Shown: positions 49,765 to 59,537 of the stretch, one piece after another
Layout: every line of letters begins with the position of its first letter
Numbering within the stretch: position 1 is the stretch's first letter
Assembly: GCA_029907355.1 (NCBI GenBank)
Contig: JARYLZ010000003.1
Coordinates: 1 to 64,000, forward strand
DNA length: 64,000 nt
Direction: 5' to 3'
Source of the DNA: Bacteroidota bacterium
Lineage (GTDB): Bacteria; Bacteroidota; Ignavibacteria; SZUA-365
The notes under the pieces: model-generated
Database searches by the model: none
Seen by the model: only the letters and a program-made list of their open reading frames with translations
What the model was told of the DNA's origin: nothing
Made by a program: the position numbers and the translations under genes

Positions 49765-51312
49765 TCAGAGTTTCTCCGAGACGAGTTTCGCTTGGGTAAA
49801 CAGGAGGAGGTAATCCCGGCCGCCCGCTTTCGAGTCCGTCCCGCTCATGTTGAACCCGCCGAAGGGGTGACCCCCGACGAGGGCGCCCGTACACTTGCGG
49901 TTGAAGTACAAGTTCCCCACATGGAAGTCCCTCCGGGCACGTTCGAGGTGCTCGCGGTTCTTCGAGTACACGGAACCGGTCAAGCCGTAGATCGTGTCGT
50001 TCGCGATCGCCAGTGCCTCGTCGAAGTTCTTCGCCTTGATGACGGCGAGAACGGGCCCGAAAATCTCTTCCTGCGCGATCGTGTCTCGGGGCTTGACATC
50101 GGTGATGATGGTGGGTTGGACGAACCAGCCCGGACCGTCCGCCGGACCTCCTCCGTGGACGATATTCCCCCCCTCGCGCACCGCGATGTCGATATAGGAC
50201 ATGATGGTCTGTTTCGATCTCTCATTGATGACGGGGCCCATCGGTGCGTTCTCCTCCGGCGATCCCACGACGAGTTTCCCCGCTTCTTCCAGAAGACGGT
50301 CGAGGAAGCGTCGGTAGACCGCCGCATGAACGATGACACGGCTGCACGCCGAGCACTTCTGCCCCTGATAGCCGAAGGCGGATACGATCGTACCCTTGAC
50401 GGCGGCCTCGAGATCGCAGTCGTCGTCGACGATGATCGCATCTTTCCCCCCCATCTCCGCGATGACGCGCTTGATCCAGATCTGCCCCGCCGCCCGCTTC
50501 GCCGCCAATTCGTTGATATGGAGACCGACTTCCATCGAACCGGTGAAGGCGATGAAGCGGATCTTCGGGTGCCCGACGAGGTAATCGCCCACGGACGAGC
50601 CGGGCCCCGGAATGAAATTCACGACACCGGCAGGGAGCCCCGCTTCCTCGAGGATTTCCATCAGGAGGTATGCCATCATCGGTGAATCGGAAGAGGGCTT
50701 CAACAGGACCGTGTTCCCGGCGACGAGCGAAGCCGTCGTCATCCCGGCCATGATGGCGAACGGGAAATTCCACGGCGGGATGACGAGCCCGACGCCGAGA
50801 GGGATGTAGGTCAGCTGATTCCTCTCGCCGGCAACGGGCGTCAGGGGTTGTGGACCGGATAGCCGAAGCATTTCCCGGCCGTAGAACTCGAGGAAATCGA
50901 TGGCCTCGGCGGTGTCCGCGTCGGCCTCCGTGTAATTTTTCCCGACTTCCTTGATCATCCACGCATTGATCTCGAAACGCCGGCGCCGCATGATACGCGC
51001 CGCTGTGAAGAGGAACGAGGCGCGTTCCTTGGCGGGAACGTGTTTCCACCGCTCGAACGCTTTCAGCGCGGCTTCGAGCGCCCGTTCCGCCAGATGGGTA
51101 TCCGCCTTTGCGAACCGGGCGACTGTCTCGGCCGTGTTCGCGGGATTCAAGGACACGATGGTGTCCGTCGTGCGGATTTTCTTCCCCCCGATGATGAGGG
51201 GATACGTTTTCCCGAGCTTCGGACGAATGCGGCTCAACGCTTCCTTCTGTTTTCGGACATTCGCCGGTTTCGAGAAATCCGTGATCGGTTCGTTTTTAAA
51301 TGCCATCGGCAT
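49765..51312 (-). CDS. pruA: L-glutamate gamma-semialdehyde (P5C) dehydrogenase
   Basis: IPPWNFPFAIMAGMTTASLVAGNTVLLKPSSDSP, AEMGGKDAIIVDDDCD, GYQGQKCSACSRV, KCTGALVGGHPFGGFNMSGTDSKAGG. Confidence 0.92.
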   Translation of the reverse strand: MPMAFKNEPITDFSKPANVRKQKEALSRIRPKLGKTYPLIIGGKKIRTTDTIVSLNPANTAETVARFAKADTHLAERALEAALKAFERWKHVPAKERASFLFTAARIMRRRRFEINAWMIKEVGKNYTEADADTAEAIDFLEFYGREMLRLSGPQPLTPVAGERNQLTYIPLGVGLVIPPWNFPFAIMAGMTTASLVAGNTVLLKPSSDSPMMAYLLMEILEEAGLPAGVVNFIPGPGSSVGDYLVGHPKIRFIAFTGSMEVGLHINELAAKRAAGQIWIKRVIAEMGGKDAIIVDDDCDLEAAVKGTIVSAFGYQGQKCSACSRVIVHAAVYRRFLDRLLEEAGKLVVGSPEENAPMGPVINERSKQTIMSYIDIAVREGGNIVHGGGPADGPGWFVQPTIITDVKPRDTIAQEEIFGPVLAVIKAKNFDEALAIANDTIYGLTGSVYSKNREHLERARRDFHVGNLYFNRKCTGALVGGHPFGGFNMSGTDSKAGGRDYLLLFTQAKLVSEKL

Positions 51313-51452
51313 AGAGGCCCTCTTCTCTTGTGTATGGGAATGGTCTCGTGTGACGTCCCTGTACGTTTCGTGTTCCGCACCCTCCCCTTGCCCGTTATCG
51401 CTACGACGATAAAGACGACCGCGTATCGGGGTGCGAGAGGGCAAGGCCCTGC

Positions 51453-52346
51453 TCAGAGTCTGAGTTTGATGCGCATCTGCCCTTGCATGATGATGGATGC
51501 GACGCTGTCGAGTTTCACCGTGATGGTCTCGAGACGGCGCGCGAGCGTCGTGTCGGTCACTATCGAGTGGTACACGCCGCGGCTCCGACGGACATCCGAC
51601 ACGATGCCGTCCACATCGGCAAGGAGGGAATCCGCGCGCTCGGCGAGCTTTTCGACCTTGTCGATTCCGGATGAAAGGCGGGGATAGAGTTCGTCGACGG
51701 CCTGCGCCCCCCGACGCGAAAGCCGCGCCACGTTCTCGGCCGTCTCATCGATGTTGCCGCGGTTCCGGACGAGCATGGCGTCGAGCTCGCGCGATGCGGT
51801 GCGGAGGTGCTCGACGCTCTCTCGAAGCGCACCGATGAGCGCCGTATCGCCGACGATGGTGTTCGTGTGGTCCAGGAAGTCTCCCGATTTCCGCGCCAAG
51901 CTGTCGACCCGCTCGCGAAGATCGCCCAGCATGCCGAGGGCGCCCGCGATGTCGGGATCGACACGGCCGGGAAGCACTCTGTGCGGGTCGTGCGGGACCG
52001 GGCTTTTCCCCTGCTCGATGTCCACCTTTTTCCCTCCCATGAGCTCGAGCATCCGGATGACGGGAACGGCATCGCTCGCGATCGTGTAGCGTTCGTCGAT
52101 TTCCGCCTCGACGAGCACGGTCTCCCCTTCGATTTCCACCGAATGGACTGCACCGATTTTCACACCGTTCAGTGTCACGGGATCGTTCTCCTGCAGACCT
52201 CCGCTCGCTTCGAAGCGCATCCGGATCATATGCGTCGTCTTCGTCAGGCTCAAGCCCTTGAAATAGGAGATCCCGCCGAGAAGAATCGCAATTCCCACAA
52301 TGACGGTGATACCGACTTTGATTTCCCGTTTGCGCTGTTCTTCCAT
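51453..52346 (-). CDS. MlaD/MCE-domain protein
   Basis: REIKVGITVIVGIAILLGGISYFKG, LQENDPVTLNGVKIGAVHSVEI, coiled-coil C-terminus. Confidence 0.85.
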   Translation of the reverse strand: MEEQRKREIKVGITVIVGIAILLGGISYFKGLSLTKTTHMIRMRFEASGGLQENDPVTLNGVKIGAVHSVEIEGETVLVEAEIDERYTIASDAVPVIRMLELMGGKKVDIEQGKSPVPHDPHRVLPGRVDPDIAGALGMLGDLRERVDSLARKSGDFLDHTNTIVGDTALIGALRESVEHLRTASRELDAMLVRNRGNIDETAENVARLSRRGAQAVDELYPRLSSGIDKVEKLAERADSLLADVDGIVSDVRRSRGVYHSIVTDTTLARRLETITVKLDSVASIIMQGQMRIKLRL

Positions 52347-52505
52347 ATCCTTCACTCCTTGGCGACCGACGTCGCTGGATTCGTGGCCTCTCGTTCTGAA
52401 ACCCTTCAGAGTGCGGCGCGGTGGGATGGTCGGACCCATGGGGAAACGGCTTGCAGGCTCCGCACTGCGTTCAATCAACGAAAGTACGAAACAAGCCACG
52501 AAGGC

Positions 52506-52772
52506 TCAACACCTCTCCGTGGCGTCTCCTCCAGCGCCGAATAGGGCATCGAGCGGGTTAGCCCGTTTACCGGTTCTTCGGGCATAGCGCTCGTGCAGTT
52601 CCAGGAGCCGTCTCTTGGCAAGGCGGTCGAGCTCTTCCTCGTCGCGGTCTCTTTTCACCAGCATCGTGAATTCTTCCTGTTCCTCTCGGGACATTTTCGC
52701 CGCGTATTCCTTCAATTCCGACACGATGCGGTGCTGTTCGGCATACGTCATTTCGTTCGTATCGTTCGTCAT
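52506..52772 (-). CDS. Small hypothetical charged protein
   Basis: Short ORF in series with the operon: MTNDTNEMTYAEQHRIVSELKEYAAKMSREEQEEFTMLV... Confidence 0.5.
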   Translation of the reverse strand: MTNDTNEMTYAEQHRIVSELKEYAAKMSREEQEEFTMLVKRDRDEEELDRLAKRRLLELHERYARRTGKRANPLDALFGAGGDATERC

Positions 52773-52811
52773 GATTTCCTCCACCGTATACGCCGTCGAG
52801 CGGCAGGCGGT

Positions 52812-54284
52812 TCACATGCGCCTCAAGCGGGGGTCGAACGCGTCTCTCAGTCCGTCCCCGATGAGATTGAAACACACGACGGTCGCGACGATCGCCAATC
52901 CCGGGAACGTCGAGATCCACCATGCCGCCGCCAAATAGTCTTTCCCCTCGTAAATGATGTTTCCCCAGCTCGCCGTCGGCGGCTGGACGCCGAGGTTGAG
53001 AAAACTCAACGCCGCCTCGACGAGGATCATCCCGCCGATCCGCAAGGTCGCGTTGACGATGACGGGGGTCATGACGTTCGGGAGAATGTGGCGGAAGATG
53101 ATGCGGAAATGGCTGAGTCCCGCCGCGTGGGCGGCCAGGATGAACTCCTGTCCCTTCAACGCCAGGACTTCTCCCCGGACGAGACGCGCGACGCCCATCC
53201 ATGAAGTGAATCCGAGGACGAGCACGACGAGGAAAATCCTCGGGACGGTCATCGTATCGAAGAGGGAAACGGTGATCAGGATGAGGAAAAGGGAAGGGAA
53301 GGCGAGCAGGATGTCCACCGTCCGCATGGAAATGCTGTCGATGAAACGACCGAAATAGCCCGCGGTAAGCCCGATGAAGGTCCCGAGTGTGATGGAAAGG
53401 AAAACGGCGATACACCCAATGGAAAGCGAGATTCGGGAACCGAAAACCATCCGCGAGAGAATGTCGCGCCCGTAACTGTCCGTCCCGAGGACGAAGAGGC
53501 GCGTGGTTGCGAATTCCTTGGGGTCCGTGCTCACCAGCTGTGCGATGGGAACGCGCAGGAGTTCCGTCCTCTGCGTGGCGACGACGTTCGAACCCTCGAC
53601 GTGGAAGGCGTCCACGAAAATGAGCCTGCGCGTGGGATCCTCGACCAGAGCGGTGTTGATCCGGACGAGGGACTTCAGCAGATCTCCGTGAGTTCCCTTC
53701 GCCCGCTCCGGTGCAAACGGAACCGTGTGAATGCGCGGTTCGCGAAGCACCAGTGCTGTGAGACGGGTGAACGGCGGGCGGAACTGGGTGGTCAACCCGT
53801 CCTGAAACGTGTTCGGGTTGTAGGGTGTGACGAGCGGCGCGAGAATCGCGATGTTGTAGAGGACGAACAGGAACAGCGTTCCGCCGCGGGCTACGGGATC
53901 GTTCCGGAATCGTTGATAGGATATTTCCCACGTACTCATACCTTCCCCGTCGCGTTCCCCCGCCGCGGACGAAGCGCTCCATGCCGATATCCCCGCGATG
54001 AGGAATGGGAGGACGACGGCATAAACCGCTGCAATCCAAAACTCGAGAACCTCGAGGCTGAAGACGATCTTCGCCGCCTCGGGTTCCACGATCAACAGCC
54101 ACGCGGTGAGGAGCAGGGAAGCAATCCCGTTCACGATCTTCCCGGCATTCCCTGCCAGAACGGCGATCGATAGGAGAAACAGCGCGAGGTAGACGCATCC
54201 CGCGCGGTATTGTCCATTTCGGAAATGCCGGAGGCCGGGAACAACGTCCCCGGGGTGGATGCGCAGGTGCCGCAGAGCACTCAT
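52812..54284 (-). CDS. DppC/OppC-type ABC permease with extended N-terminus
   Basis: GTDSYGRDILSRMVFGSRISLSIG, FRHILPNVMTPVIVNATLRIGGMILVEAALSFLNLGVQPPTASWG. ATG overlaps the upstream gene stop (ATGA). Confidence 0.9.
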   Translation of the reverse strand: MSALRHLRIHPGDVVPGLRHFRNGQYRAGCVYLALFLLSIAVLAGNAGKIVNGIASLLLTAWLLIVEPEAAKIVFSLEVLEFWIAAVYAVVLPFLIAGISAWSASSAAGERDGEGMSTWEISYQRFRNDPVARGGTLFLFVLYNIAILAPLVTPYNPNTFQDGLTTQFRPPFTRLTALVLREPRIHTVPFAPERAKGTHGDLLKSLVRINTALVEDPTRRLIFVDAFHVEGSNVVATQRTELLRVPIAQLVSTDPKEFATTRLFVLGTDSYGRDILSRMVFGSRISLSIGCIAVFLSITLGTFIGLTAGYFGRFIDSISMRTVDILLAFPSLFLILITVSLFDTMTVPRIFLVVLVLGFTSWMGVARLVRGEVLALKGQEFILAAHAAGLSHFRIIFRHILPNVMTPVIVNATLRIGGMILVEAALSFLNLGVQPPTASWGNIIYEGKDYLAAAWWISTFPGLAIVATVVCFNLIGDGLRDAFDPRLRRM

Positions 54285-55252
54285 CCCTCCCCCCCCAGTC
54301 GTATGCGCGGATCGATGAGGGCGTAGAGAATGTCCGCGAGAAGGTTGCCGGCGATCACCATGGTGCCGGACACCAGCGTCGTCGCGATGATCATGGGGTA
54401 ATCGCGCGTGAAGATGGCGTCCACCGTCATCTTCCCCATGCCGGGCCACGCGAATACCGTCTCGACGATCACCGCCCCTCCGAGCAGGAAAGGGAAGGAA
54501 AGCCCGAAAAGAGTTACGACCGGGATGAGGGCGTTCCGGAGGGCATGTTTGCCGATGACGGAAATTTCCCCGAGACCTTTCGCCCGCGCTGTGCGGATAT
54601 AATCCTGCTGGATGACGTCGAGCATGCTCCCGCGCACGTATCGTGCCGTCGCGGCGGCAGATGCGACGCCCAACACGACGACGGGCAGGACGAGATGCTG
54701 GAGGACATCGAGGATGTACTCGTACCATGGAAGGTACTCGGCGAGAGGCGACTTGCAGCCCGAGGCAGGAAAAATCGGGATCGCGAGCGAAAACGCGAAA
54801 ATCAACATCAAGCCCAACCAGAACTCCGGCATGGAATACATGAACAGCGCGATCGTGTTCACCCAACGATCGAACCGCGTCCCCCTCCGGAGCGCCGTGA
54901 AAATCCCGATGGCAATCCCCATGAGGAAATTGACCGCCAGGGCCGAACCGGACAGCAAGAGCGTCCGCGGAACGGCCTCGGCGAGAAGGTCGGAGACCGG
55001 CGCGTTCTTCGTGAACGAAAAACCGAAATCCCCGGTCGCGACTTGTTTCAGCCACCGGAAATATTGGATATGAAGAGGTTGATCGAGCCCCAGCGCCGTT
55101 TTCAAATTCTGCGCATACGAGGGGTCTGCATCCCTGTCGATGAAGAGCGCCGTCGGGTCACCCGGCGCCAGGTGGACGATGATGAACGTGACCGTGACGA
55201 GACCGAACAGCAGGGGAATCGCCGATGCGATACGCCGGAGAATGTACCGCAT
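54281..55252 (-). CDS. DppB/OppB-type ABC permease
   Basis: MRYILRRIASAIPLLFGLVTVTFIIVHLAPGDP, ARYVRGSMLDVIQQDYIRTARAKGL, VIVETVFAWPGMGKMTVDAIFTRDYP. Confidence 0.92.
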   Translation of the reverse strand: MRYILRRIASAIPLLFGLVTVTFIIVHLAPGDPTALFIDRDADPSYAQNLKTALGLDQPLHIQYFRWLKQVATGDFGFSFTKNAPVSDLLAEAVPRTLLLSGSALAVNFLMGIAIGIFTALRRGTRFDRWVNTIALFMYSMPEFWLGLMLIFAFSLAIPIFPASGCKSPLAEYLPWYEYILDVLQHLVLPVVVLGVASAAATARYVRGSMLDVIQQDYIRTARAKGLGEISVIGKHALRNALIPVVTLFGLSFPFLLGGAVIVETVFAWPGMGKMTVDAIFTRDYPMIIATTLVSGTMVIAGNLLADILYALIDPRIRLGGEG

Positions 55253-55288
55253 GACGGCCTAGCGCTTCGAAAGGGGGAAAGAGCCTAC

Positions 55289-56977
55289 TCAGTCCATCGA
55301 GTACGAGGAGCGCGGGTCCCCGATTTTCCACTTCCCGATCCCCTCGAGAACGCCGAGGGTAGAGATATTCGTCTGTTTCAGCCTTCGATTCACGCCGACG
55401 ATGTCCTTTATCCAGTACATGAACGTGAACGGCTGTTCCTGGTGAAGGATCGCCTGCAATTCCTTCCAGTAATACGCGGCTTTCTCCTCGTCGATGGCGT
55501 TCATACCGAGATTGATCAGTTCTTTCACGCGATCGTTCTGAAAGCCTGCGCTGTTGAAGGGGTTATCGATGCTTCCCCACCGGTCTGCGGGGTCGATCGA
55601 GAGGCTGACGTTGTATCCGGCGAGAACGGCGTCATAGTCCTTCGTGTTCATCTTCTCGTACAGCACGGTCGCTTCGAGAGGCACGAGATGCACGACGATG
55701 CCCACCTGCTTGAGATTCTCCTGGATAACCGTCGCCGCATACGCCCGGCGCGCATTCCCCACATTGTAGAGGAGGGAGAACTCGAATTTCACGCCGTTGC
55801 GGTCGAGAACGCCGTCCCCGTCCGTGTCCTGCCAGCCCGCCTGGCGGAGCAGACTCCTCGCCTGTTCGGGGCTGTACGGGTAAGGGCGGAGGTTCGTGTT
55901 GATCGCCCAGCGGAACATCGGGGAGATATCACCGACCGCCAGCTCGCCGTACTTGCCGAGCTTGGCGTCGAGGATGGATTTCCGGTCGATCGCATACGTC
56001 AGTGCCTGCCTCACGCGGGTCTCGCCGAACAAGCGATGCGGCCGAATGGTTTTTCCTCCGCTCTTCCGATACTCCTGGAAATCGATATTGGCCCACGCGA
56101 TGTACTCGTACTGCCTGGGGGGAAGGGTTTCAAGCCGGATCTCACGGTAGCTCTCCTTGAGATCATCGACGTCTTCGGGCTGGACGGGCCACATCAAATC
56201 GATCGTACCTTTCTTCAATTCCATCAGGCGCGTCTGTGGTTCCGTAATGATGCGGAAAATCACCCCGTCAAGGATTGCAGGTCCGGGGTACGTGCATTTC
56301 GGGTTGGAGGCGAACACGATCTCCTGATGCCTGGTCCAACGCTCGAAACGGTAAGGCCCGCCGCTCAGTGGTTTCAAATTCGCGGGGTGCTGACGAATCG
56401 ACCTCGGCTCGATGTCCTTGAAAACATACTTCGGCAAGGGGGGAATCGTGAGGTAGAACAACTGGTTGGGATGCCCACGGCGGAAATGGAACAGCATGGT
56501 ACTGTCGTCGAGGATCTCGATGCTCTTGTCCAGATCGAATTTCCCGTTCGTGAAAATCATGTCGTCGACATAGTGTTTCTGCGGACTCGCCACACTCGGG
56601 TCGCCCAGGAGTTCGTACGTGAACTTGACGTCCTGCGGTGAAACGATGAGGCCGTTTTCCCACCGGACATCCCTCCGGAGAACCAGTTTGATCGCACGAC
56701 CGCTGTCGAGCATTTCCCAACGTTTCACGAGACCGGGCTTATAAATGAGGCGTCCCCTCGCGAGATCGAACGTGAGGTCGAACATCTGGGGGTACAAGCA
56801 GTACTGGACTTCCGATGAAACCGTAGACGTCGTCAGGATGGGATTGAAATTCTCGACGTCGGCGGAGAGAGCGACGATAGCGGTGTTCTCGAGGCCGCCC
56901 CCGGATTTCCCGCAGGAGTGAAAGGCGAACGCGAGCAAAGCGAAAACGACGAGCGTCATCGGTACTCGTAGATTCAT
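55289..56977 (-). CDS. Peptide ABC transporter substrate-binding lipoprotein
   Basis: Lipobox-like ALLAFAFHSC; SBP_bac_5 features (KLVLRRDVRWENGLIVSPQDVKFTYE, RVRQALTYAIDRKSIL, DRVKELI). Confidence 0.9.
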   Translation of the reverse strand: MNLRVPMTLVVFALLAFAFHSCGKSGGGLENTAIVALSADVENFNPILTTSTVSSEVQYCLYPQMFDLTFDLARGRLIYKPGLVKRWEMLDSGRAIKLVLRRDVRWENGLIVSPQDVKFTYELLGDPSVASPQKHYVDDMIFTNGKFDLDKSIEILDDSTMLFHFRRGHPNQLFYLTIPPLPKYVFKDIEPRSIRQHPANLKPLSGGPYRFERWTRHQEIVFASNPKCTYPGPAILDGVIFRIITEPQTRLMELKKGTIDLMWPVQPEDVDDLKESYREIRLETLPPRQYEYIAWANIDFQEYRKSGGKTIRPHRLFGETRVRQALTYAIDRKSILDAKLGKYGELAVGDISPMFRWAINTNLRPYPYSPEQARSLLRQAGWQDTDGDGVLDRNGVKFEFSLLYNVGNARRAYAATVIQENLKQVGIVVHLVPLEATVLYEKMNTKDYDAVLAGYNVSLSIDPADRWGSIDNPFNSAGFQNDRVKELINLGMNAIDEEKAAYYWKELQAILHQEQPFTFMYWIKDIVGVNRRLKQTNISTLGVLEGIGKWKIGDPRSSYSMD

Positions 56978-57182
56978 GGCGACCTCCGAATGGAAGTGTC
57001 GGACTTATGTTTTAGGGGATGCGAACGAATCGAGGGAATCCGTCGAAACGTGTGCCTCTCTCGTAAGATTTGGAAAAGAACGGTGAAAATCAACCGTTCG
57101 TCAGCGGTCGAGGCGAGTCGTCCTTTCCCTCGCGATCTCCGGACACCCGGCCGCATTAAGGATGAACGGACAGGCGGAAAAG

Positions 57183-58220
57183 TTACTCGAAATCGTGCTC
57201 GAACCAATCGATCATGGGGTCCGATTTCTCTTCCGCTTCCGCCTTCTTCTCGATGATGCTCTTCAAACGCTCTGCGAACGCTTTCGCGGAGTCGTAGCCG
57301 TAGTGCTTGAGCAGGTAATTCAAGGCGATCACCTCGGAAATCACCGTGACATTCTTGCCGGGGAAAATCGGCAACCGGACGAGGGGGATGGGAACGTCGA
57401 GAATGGTCACTTCGTCCGAGTCGAGCCCCGTACGCGTGTATTCGGCTCCTTCATCCCACTCCTCGAGAACGACGACGACCTCGATCCGCTTCTGGAAGCG
57501 AATGGCACGGATGCCGAAAATGCTCTGGATATCGATCAACCCCAAGCCGCGGACTTCCATGAAGTGCTTGACGAGGGAACTCCCCGAGCCCATGAGGATG
57601 CCCTCGCCTTTCCGGATCACCATGACGATGTCGTCTGCCACGAGCCGATGGCCGCGTTCGACCAGGTCCAGTGCGATCTCGCTCTTGCCGATGCCCGAGC
57701 GGCCGACGAACAGGACGCCGATTCCGTAGACATCGACGAATGCTCCATGGATTACGGTTTTCGGGGCGAATTGATCGTCGAGGAAATCGCCGAGGAAATA
57801 CACGGCTTTCGTGGTTTCGTGCTTGGTGGAAAAAATGGGGACGCCGTGCTCGGTGGCGATGGCGACGAGGTTTTCCTCCAATACATTCCCCGCTGTGATG
57901 ATGATACAGGGGAGAGGGAAATCGAACAGGCGTCGGAATGCCGCTTCGCGTTGCTTCGGCGGGAGGGATTGCAGGTAATGGATTTCGGTGTTGCCCATGA
58001 CCTGCACGCGGTGATAGGTGAAGAGATCGACGTAACCGGCGAGGGCCAATCCCGGCCGGTGCAGGTTCTTATCGGTGATTTCGCGCTTGCTCTTCTCGAG
58101 ACCGTTGACGGAACGGAGGGAAAGCCGGACGCGGTTTTTCTCGTACAGTGTCCGAACGGGGATGCTCTTCTTCGAGATTCGCTTCAGGTCCTCGAACACC
58201 TTGTCGGCCTTGTACTTCAT
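57183..58220 (-). CDS. hprK: HPr kinase/phosphorylase
   Basis: GVLFVGRSGIGKSEIALDLVERGHRLVADDIV; MEVRGLGLIDIQSIFG. Confidence 0.94.
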   Translation of the reverse strand: MKYKADKVFEDLKRISKKSIPVRTLYEKNRVRLSLRSVNGLEKSKREITDKNLHRPGLALAGYVDLFTYHRVQVMGNTEIHYLQSLPPKQREAAFRRLFDFPLPCIIITAGNVLEENLVAIATEHGVPIFSTKHETTKAVYFLGDFLDDQFAPKTVIHGAFVDVYGIGVLFVGRSGIGKSEIALDLVERGHRLVADDIVMVIRKGEGILMGSGSSLVKHFMEVRGLGLIDIQSIFGIRAIRFQKRIEVVVVLEEWDEGAEYTRTGLDSDEVTILDVPIPLVRLPIFPGKNVTVISEVIALNYLLKHYGYDSAKAFAERLKSIIEKKAEAEEKSDPMIDWFEHDFE

Positions 58221-58233
58221 CGGGACGTCTCCG

Positions 58234-58269
58234 AAAAAAGAGAACGGGCGGGACCATCTTCCCGCCCGT
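58234..58269 (-). terminator. Rho-independent terminator or attenuator between hpf and hprK
   Basis: Minus strand ACGGGCGGGA-AGATGG-TCCCGCCCGT followed by TCTCTTTTTT. Confidence 0.8.
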
Positions 58270-58303
58270 AATGTACACACGCCGCGTCCGCTGCAGCAAG
58301 CAT

Positions 58304-58600
58304 TCATTTACTCCGCCGCTTGTCCTTGTACTTGAGCAGCTGGCGCTCGAGCTTGAGCACCGCGTTATCGATGGATTTATAGAAATTGTCGGATTTCTCT
58401 ATGGCGACAAGATTCGTTCCGTACACCGAGAGACTGATTTCGGCGATTTTCACCGAATCCCTCGTTTTTTCATAGCGCAATATGATGTTCCCGTCCACAA
58501 TGCCGTCGTAATATTTTTTCAGGGTGGAAACCTGCGAGAGAGCATACGCCTTGAGACCGTTGTGGGCTTTGAAATGCCGGGCGGTGAATCGGACGTTCAT
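58304..58600 (-). CDS. hpf: Ribosome hibernation-promoting factor
   Basis: MNVRFTARHFKAHNGLKAYALSQVSTLKKYYDGIVDGNIIL...NFYKSIDNAVLKLERQLLKYKDK. Confidence 0.9.
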   Translation of the reverse strand: MNVRFTARHFKAHNGLKAYALSQVSTLKKYYDGIVDGNIILRYEKTRDSVKIAEISLSVYGTNLVAIEKSDNFYKSIDNAVLKLERQLLKYKDKRRSK

Positions 58601-58632
58601 GGCTATACTCCTTCCGTGGAACTGGGATGATT

Positions 58633-59526
58633 TTATGCCCGCGGGTGCGCCGTCACGTACACCCGCTTCAGGTGTTCGATGGAAACATGGGTGTAGATCT
58701 GCGTCGTCGACAGGCTCTCGTGGCCGAGCAATTCCCGGACGGCTTCGAGGTCCGCCCCTCGGTCGAGCATGTGCGTGGCGAAAGCATGACGGAGAACATG
58801 CGGGCTGCATTTCGTCTGCGCGTCGAGGCGGGACAAGCACCCATGAACGATGTCGTGGACCGACCGCGCGGAGAGACGCGTGCCGCGCTTGTTGAGAAAC
58901 ACGGCATGGGGGTCGCGCCCTTTCCCTGCGAAGAAAGCCTCGACGGCTTCAAACCAGCATAGGAGGGCCGAGCGGGCCTTCGCCCCGATCGGGACAAGGC
59001 GTTCTTTCCTGCGCTTGCCCTGGACCCGCACCATTCCCGTCCCAAGGTTCACGCGGTCCCTGTTCAGCGAGACGAGTTCGGCCAAGCGGATGCCGGTCGC
59101 GTAGAACAGCTCGAGGATGGCCGCCTCCCGTGCCCCCTCGAACGTGGAACGGTCCAACCCGTCGAGGAGTACGGAGAGAGACACCGCCTCGACGGTGGGG
59201 GGGAGCCGCTTCTCGAATTTTACGGCGCGCAGATTCGCGGCCGGGTCCGCCTGGATGATGCCCCGGCGTGCGGCGAAGGCAAAACACGACCTGATGGCCG
59301 TCTGCTTCCGCGCAATGCTCCGTCTCGACAAGCCGCGTTCGACAAGGTGGCCAAGATAGTCCCGGATCGTCTCCCGGTCGACGGCCGATACGTCCCCGGA
59401 ATCCGGTCTCTTCTCCAACCAGGAGGCGAACTGCAGCAAGTCTCTCCGATAGCTCCGTATCGTGTGCGGAGATGCATTCCTCTCATCGGAGAGGTATGCG
59501 AGAAAGCGATGGACGAGGGCGCGCAT
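58633..59526 (-). CDS. xerC: Tyrosine recombinase XerC-like
   Basis: YATGIRLAELVSLNRDRV, SPHVLRHAFATHMLDRGADLEAVRELLGHESLSTTQIYTHVS. Confidence 0.93.
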   Translation of the reverse strand: MRALVHRFLAYLSDERNASPHTIRSYRRDLLQFASWLEKRPDSGDVSAVDRETIRDYLGHLVERGLSRRSIARKQTAIRSCFAFAARRGIIQADPAANLRAVKFEKRLPPTVEAVSLSVLLDGLDRSTFEGAREAAILELFYATGIRLAELVSLNRDRVNLGTGMVRVQGKRRKERLVPIGAKARSALLCWFEAVEAFFAGKGRDPHAVFLNKRGTRLSARSVHDIVHGCLSRLDAQTKCSPHVLRHAFATHMLDRGADLEAVRELLGHESLSTTQIYTHVSIEHLKRVYVTAHPRA

Positions 59527-59537
59527 ACAGGCCGTAA

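Noticed and set aside
54285-55055. Upstream extension of the 747-aa dppC ORF
   Set aside because: Lies out of frame within dppB; the ATGA overlap at 54281-54284 gives the natural dppC start.
54545-56641. 698-aa plus-strand ORF opposite dppA/dppB
   Set aside because: Antisense shadow of recognisable transporter genes.
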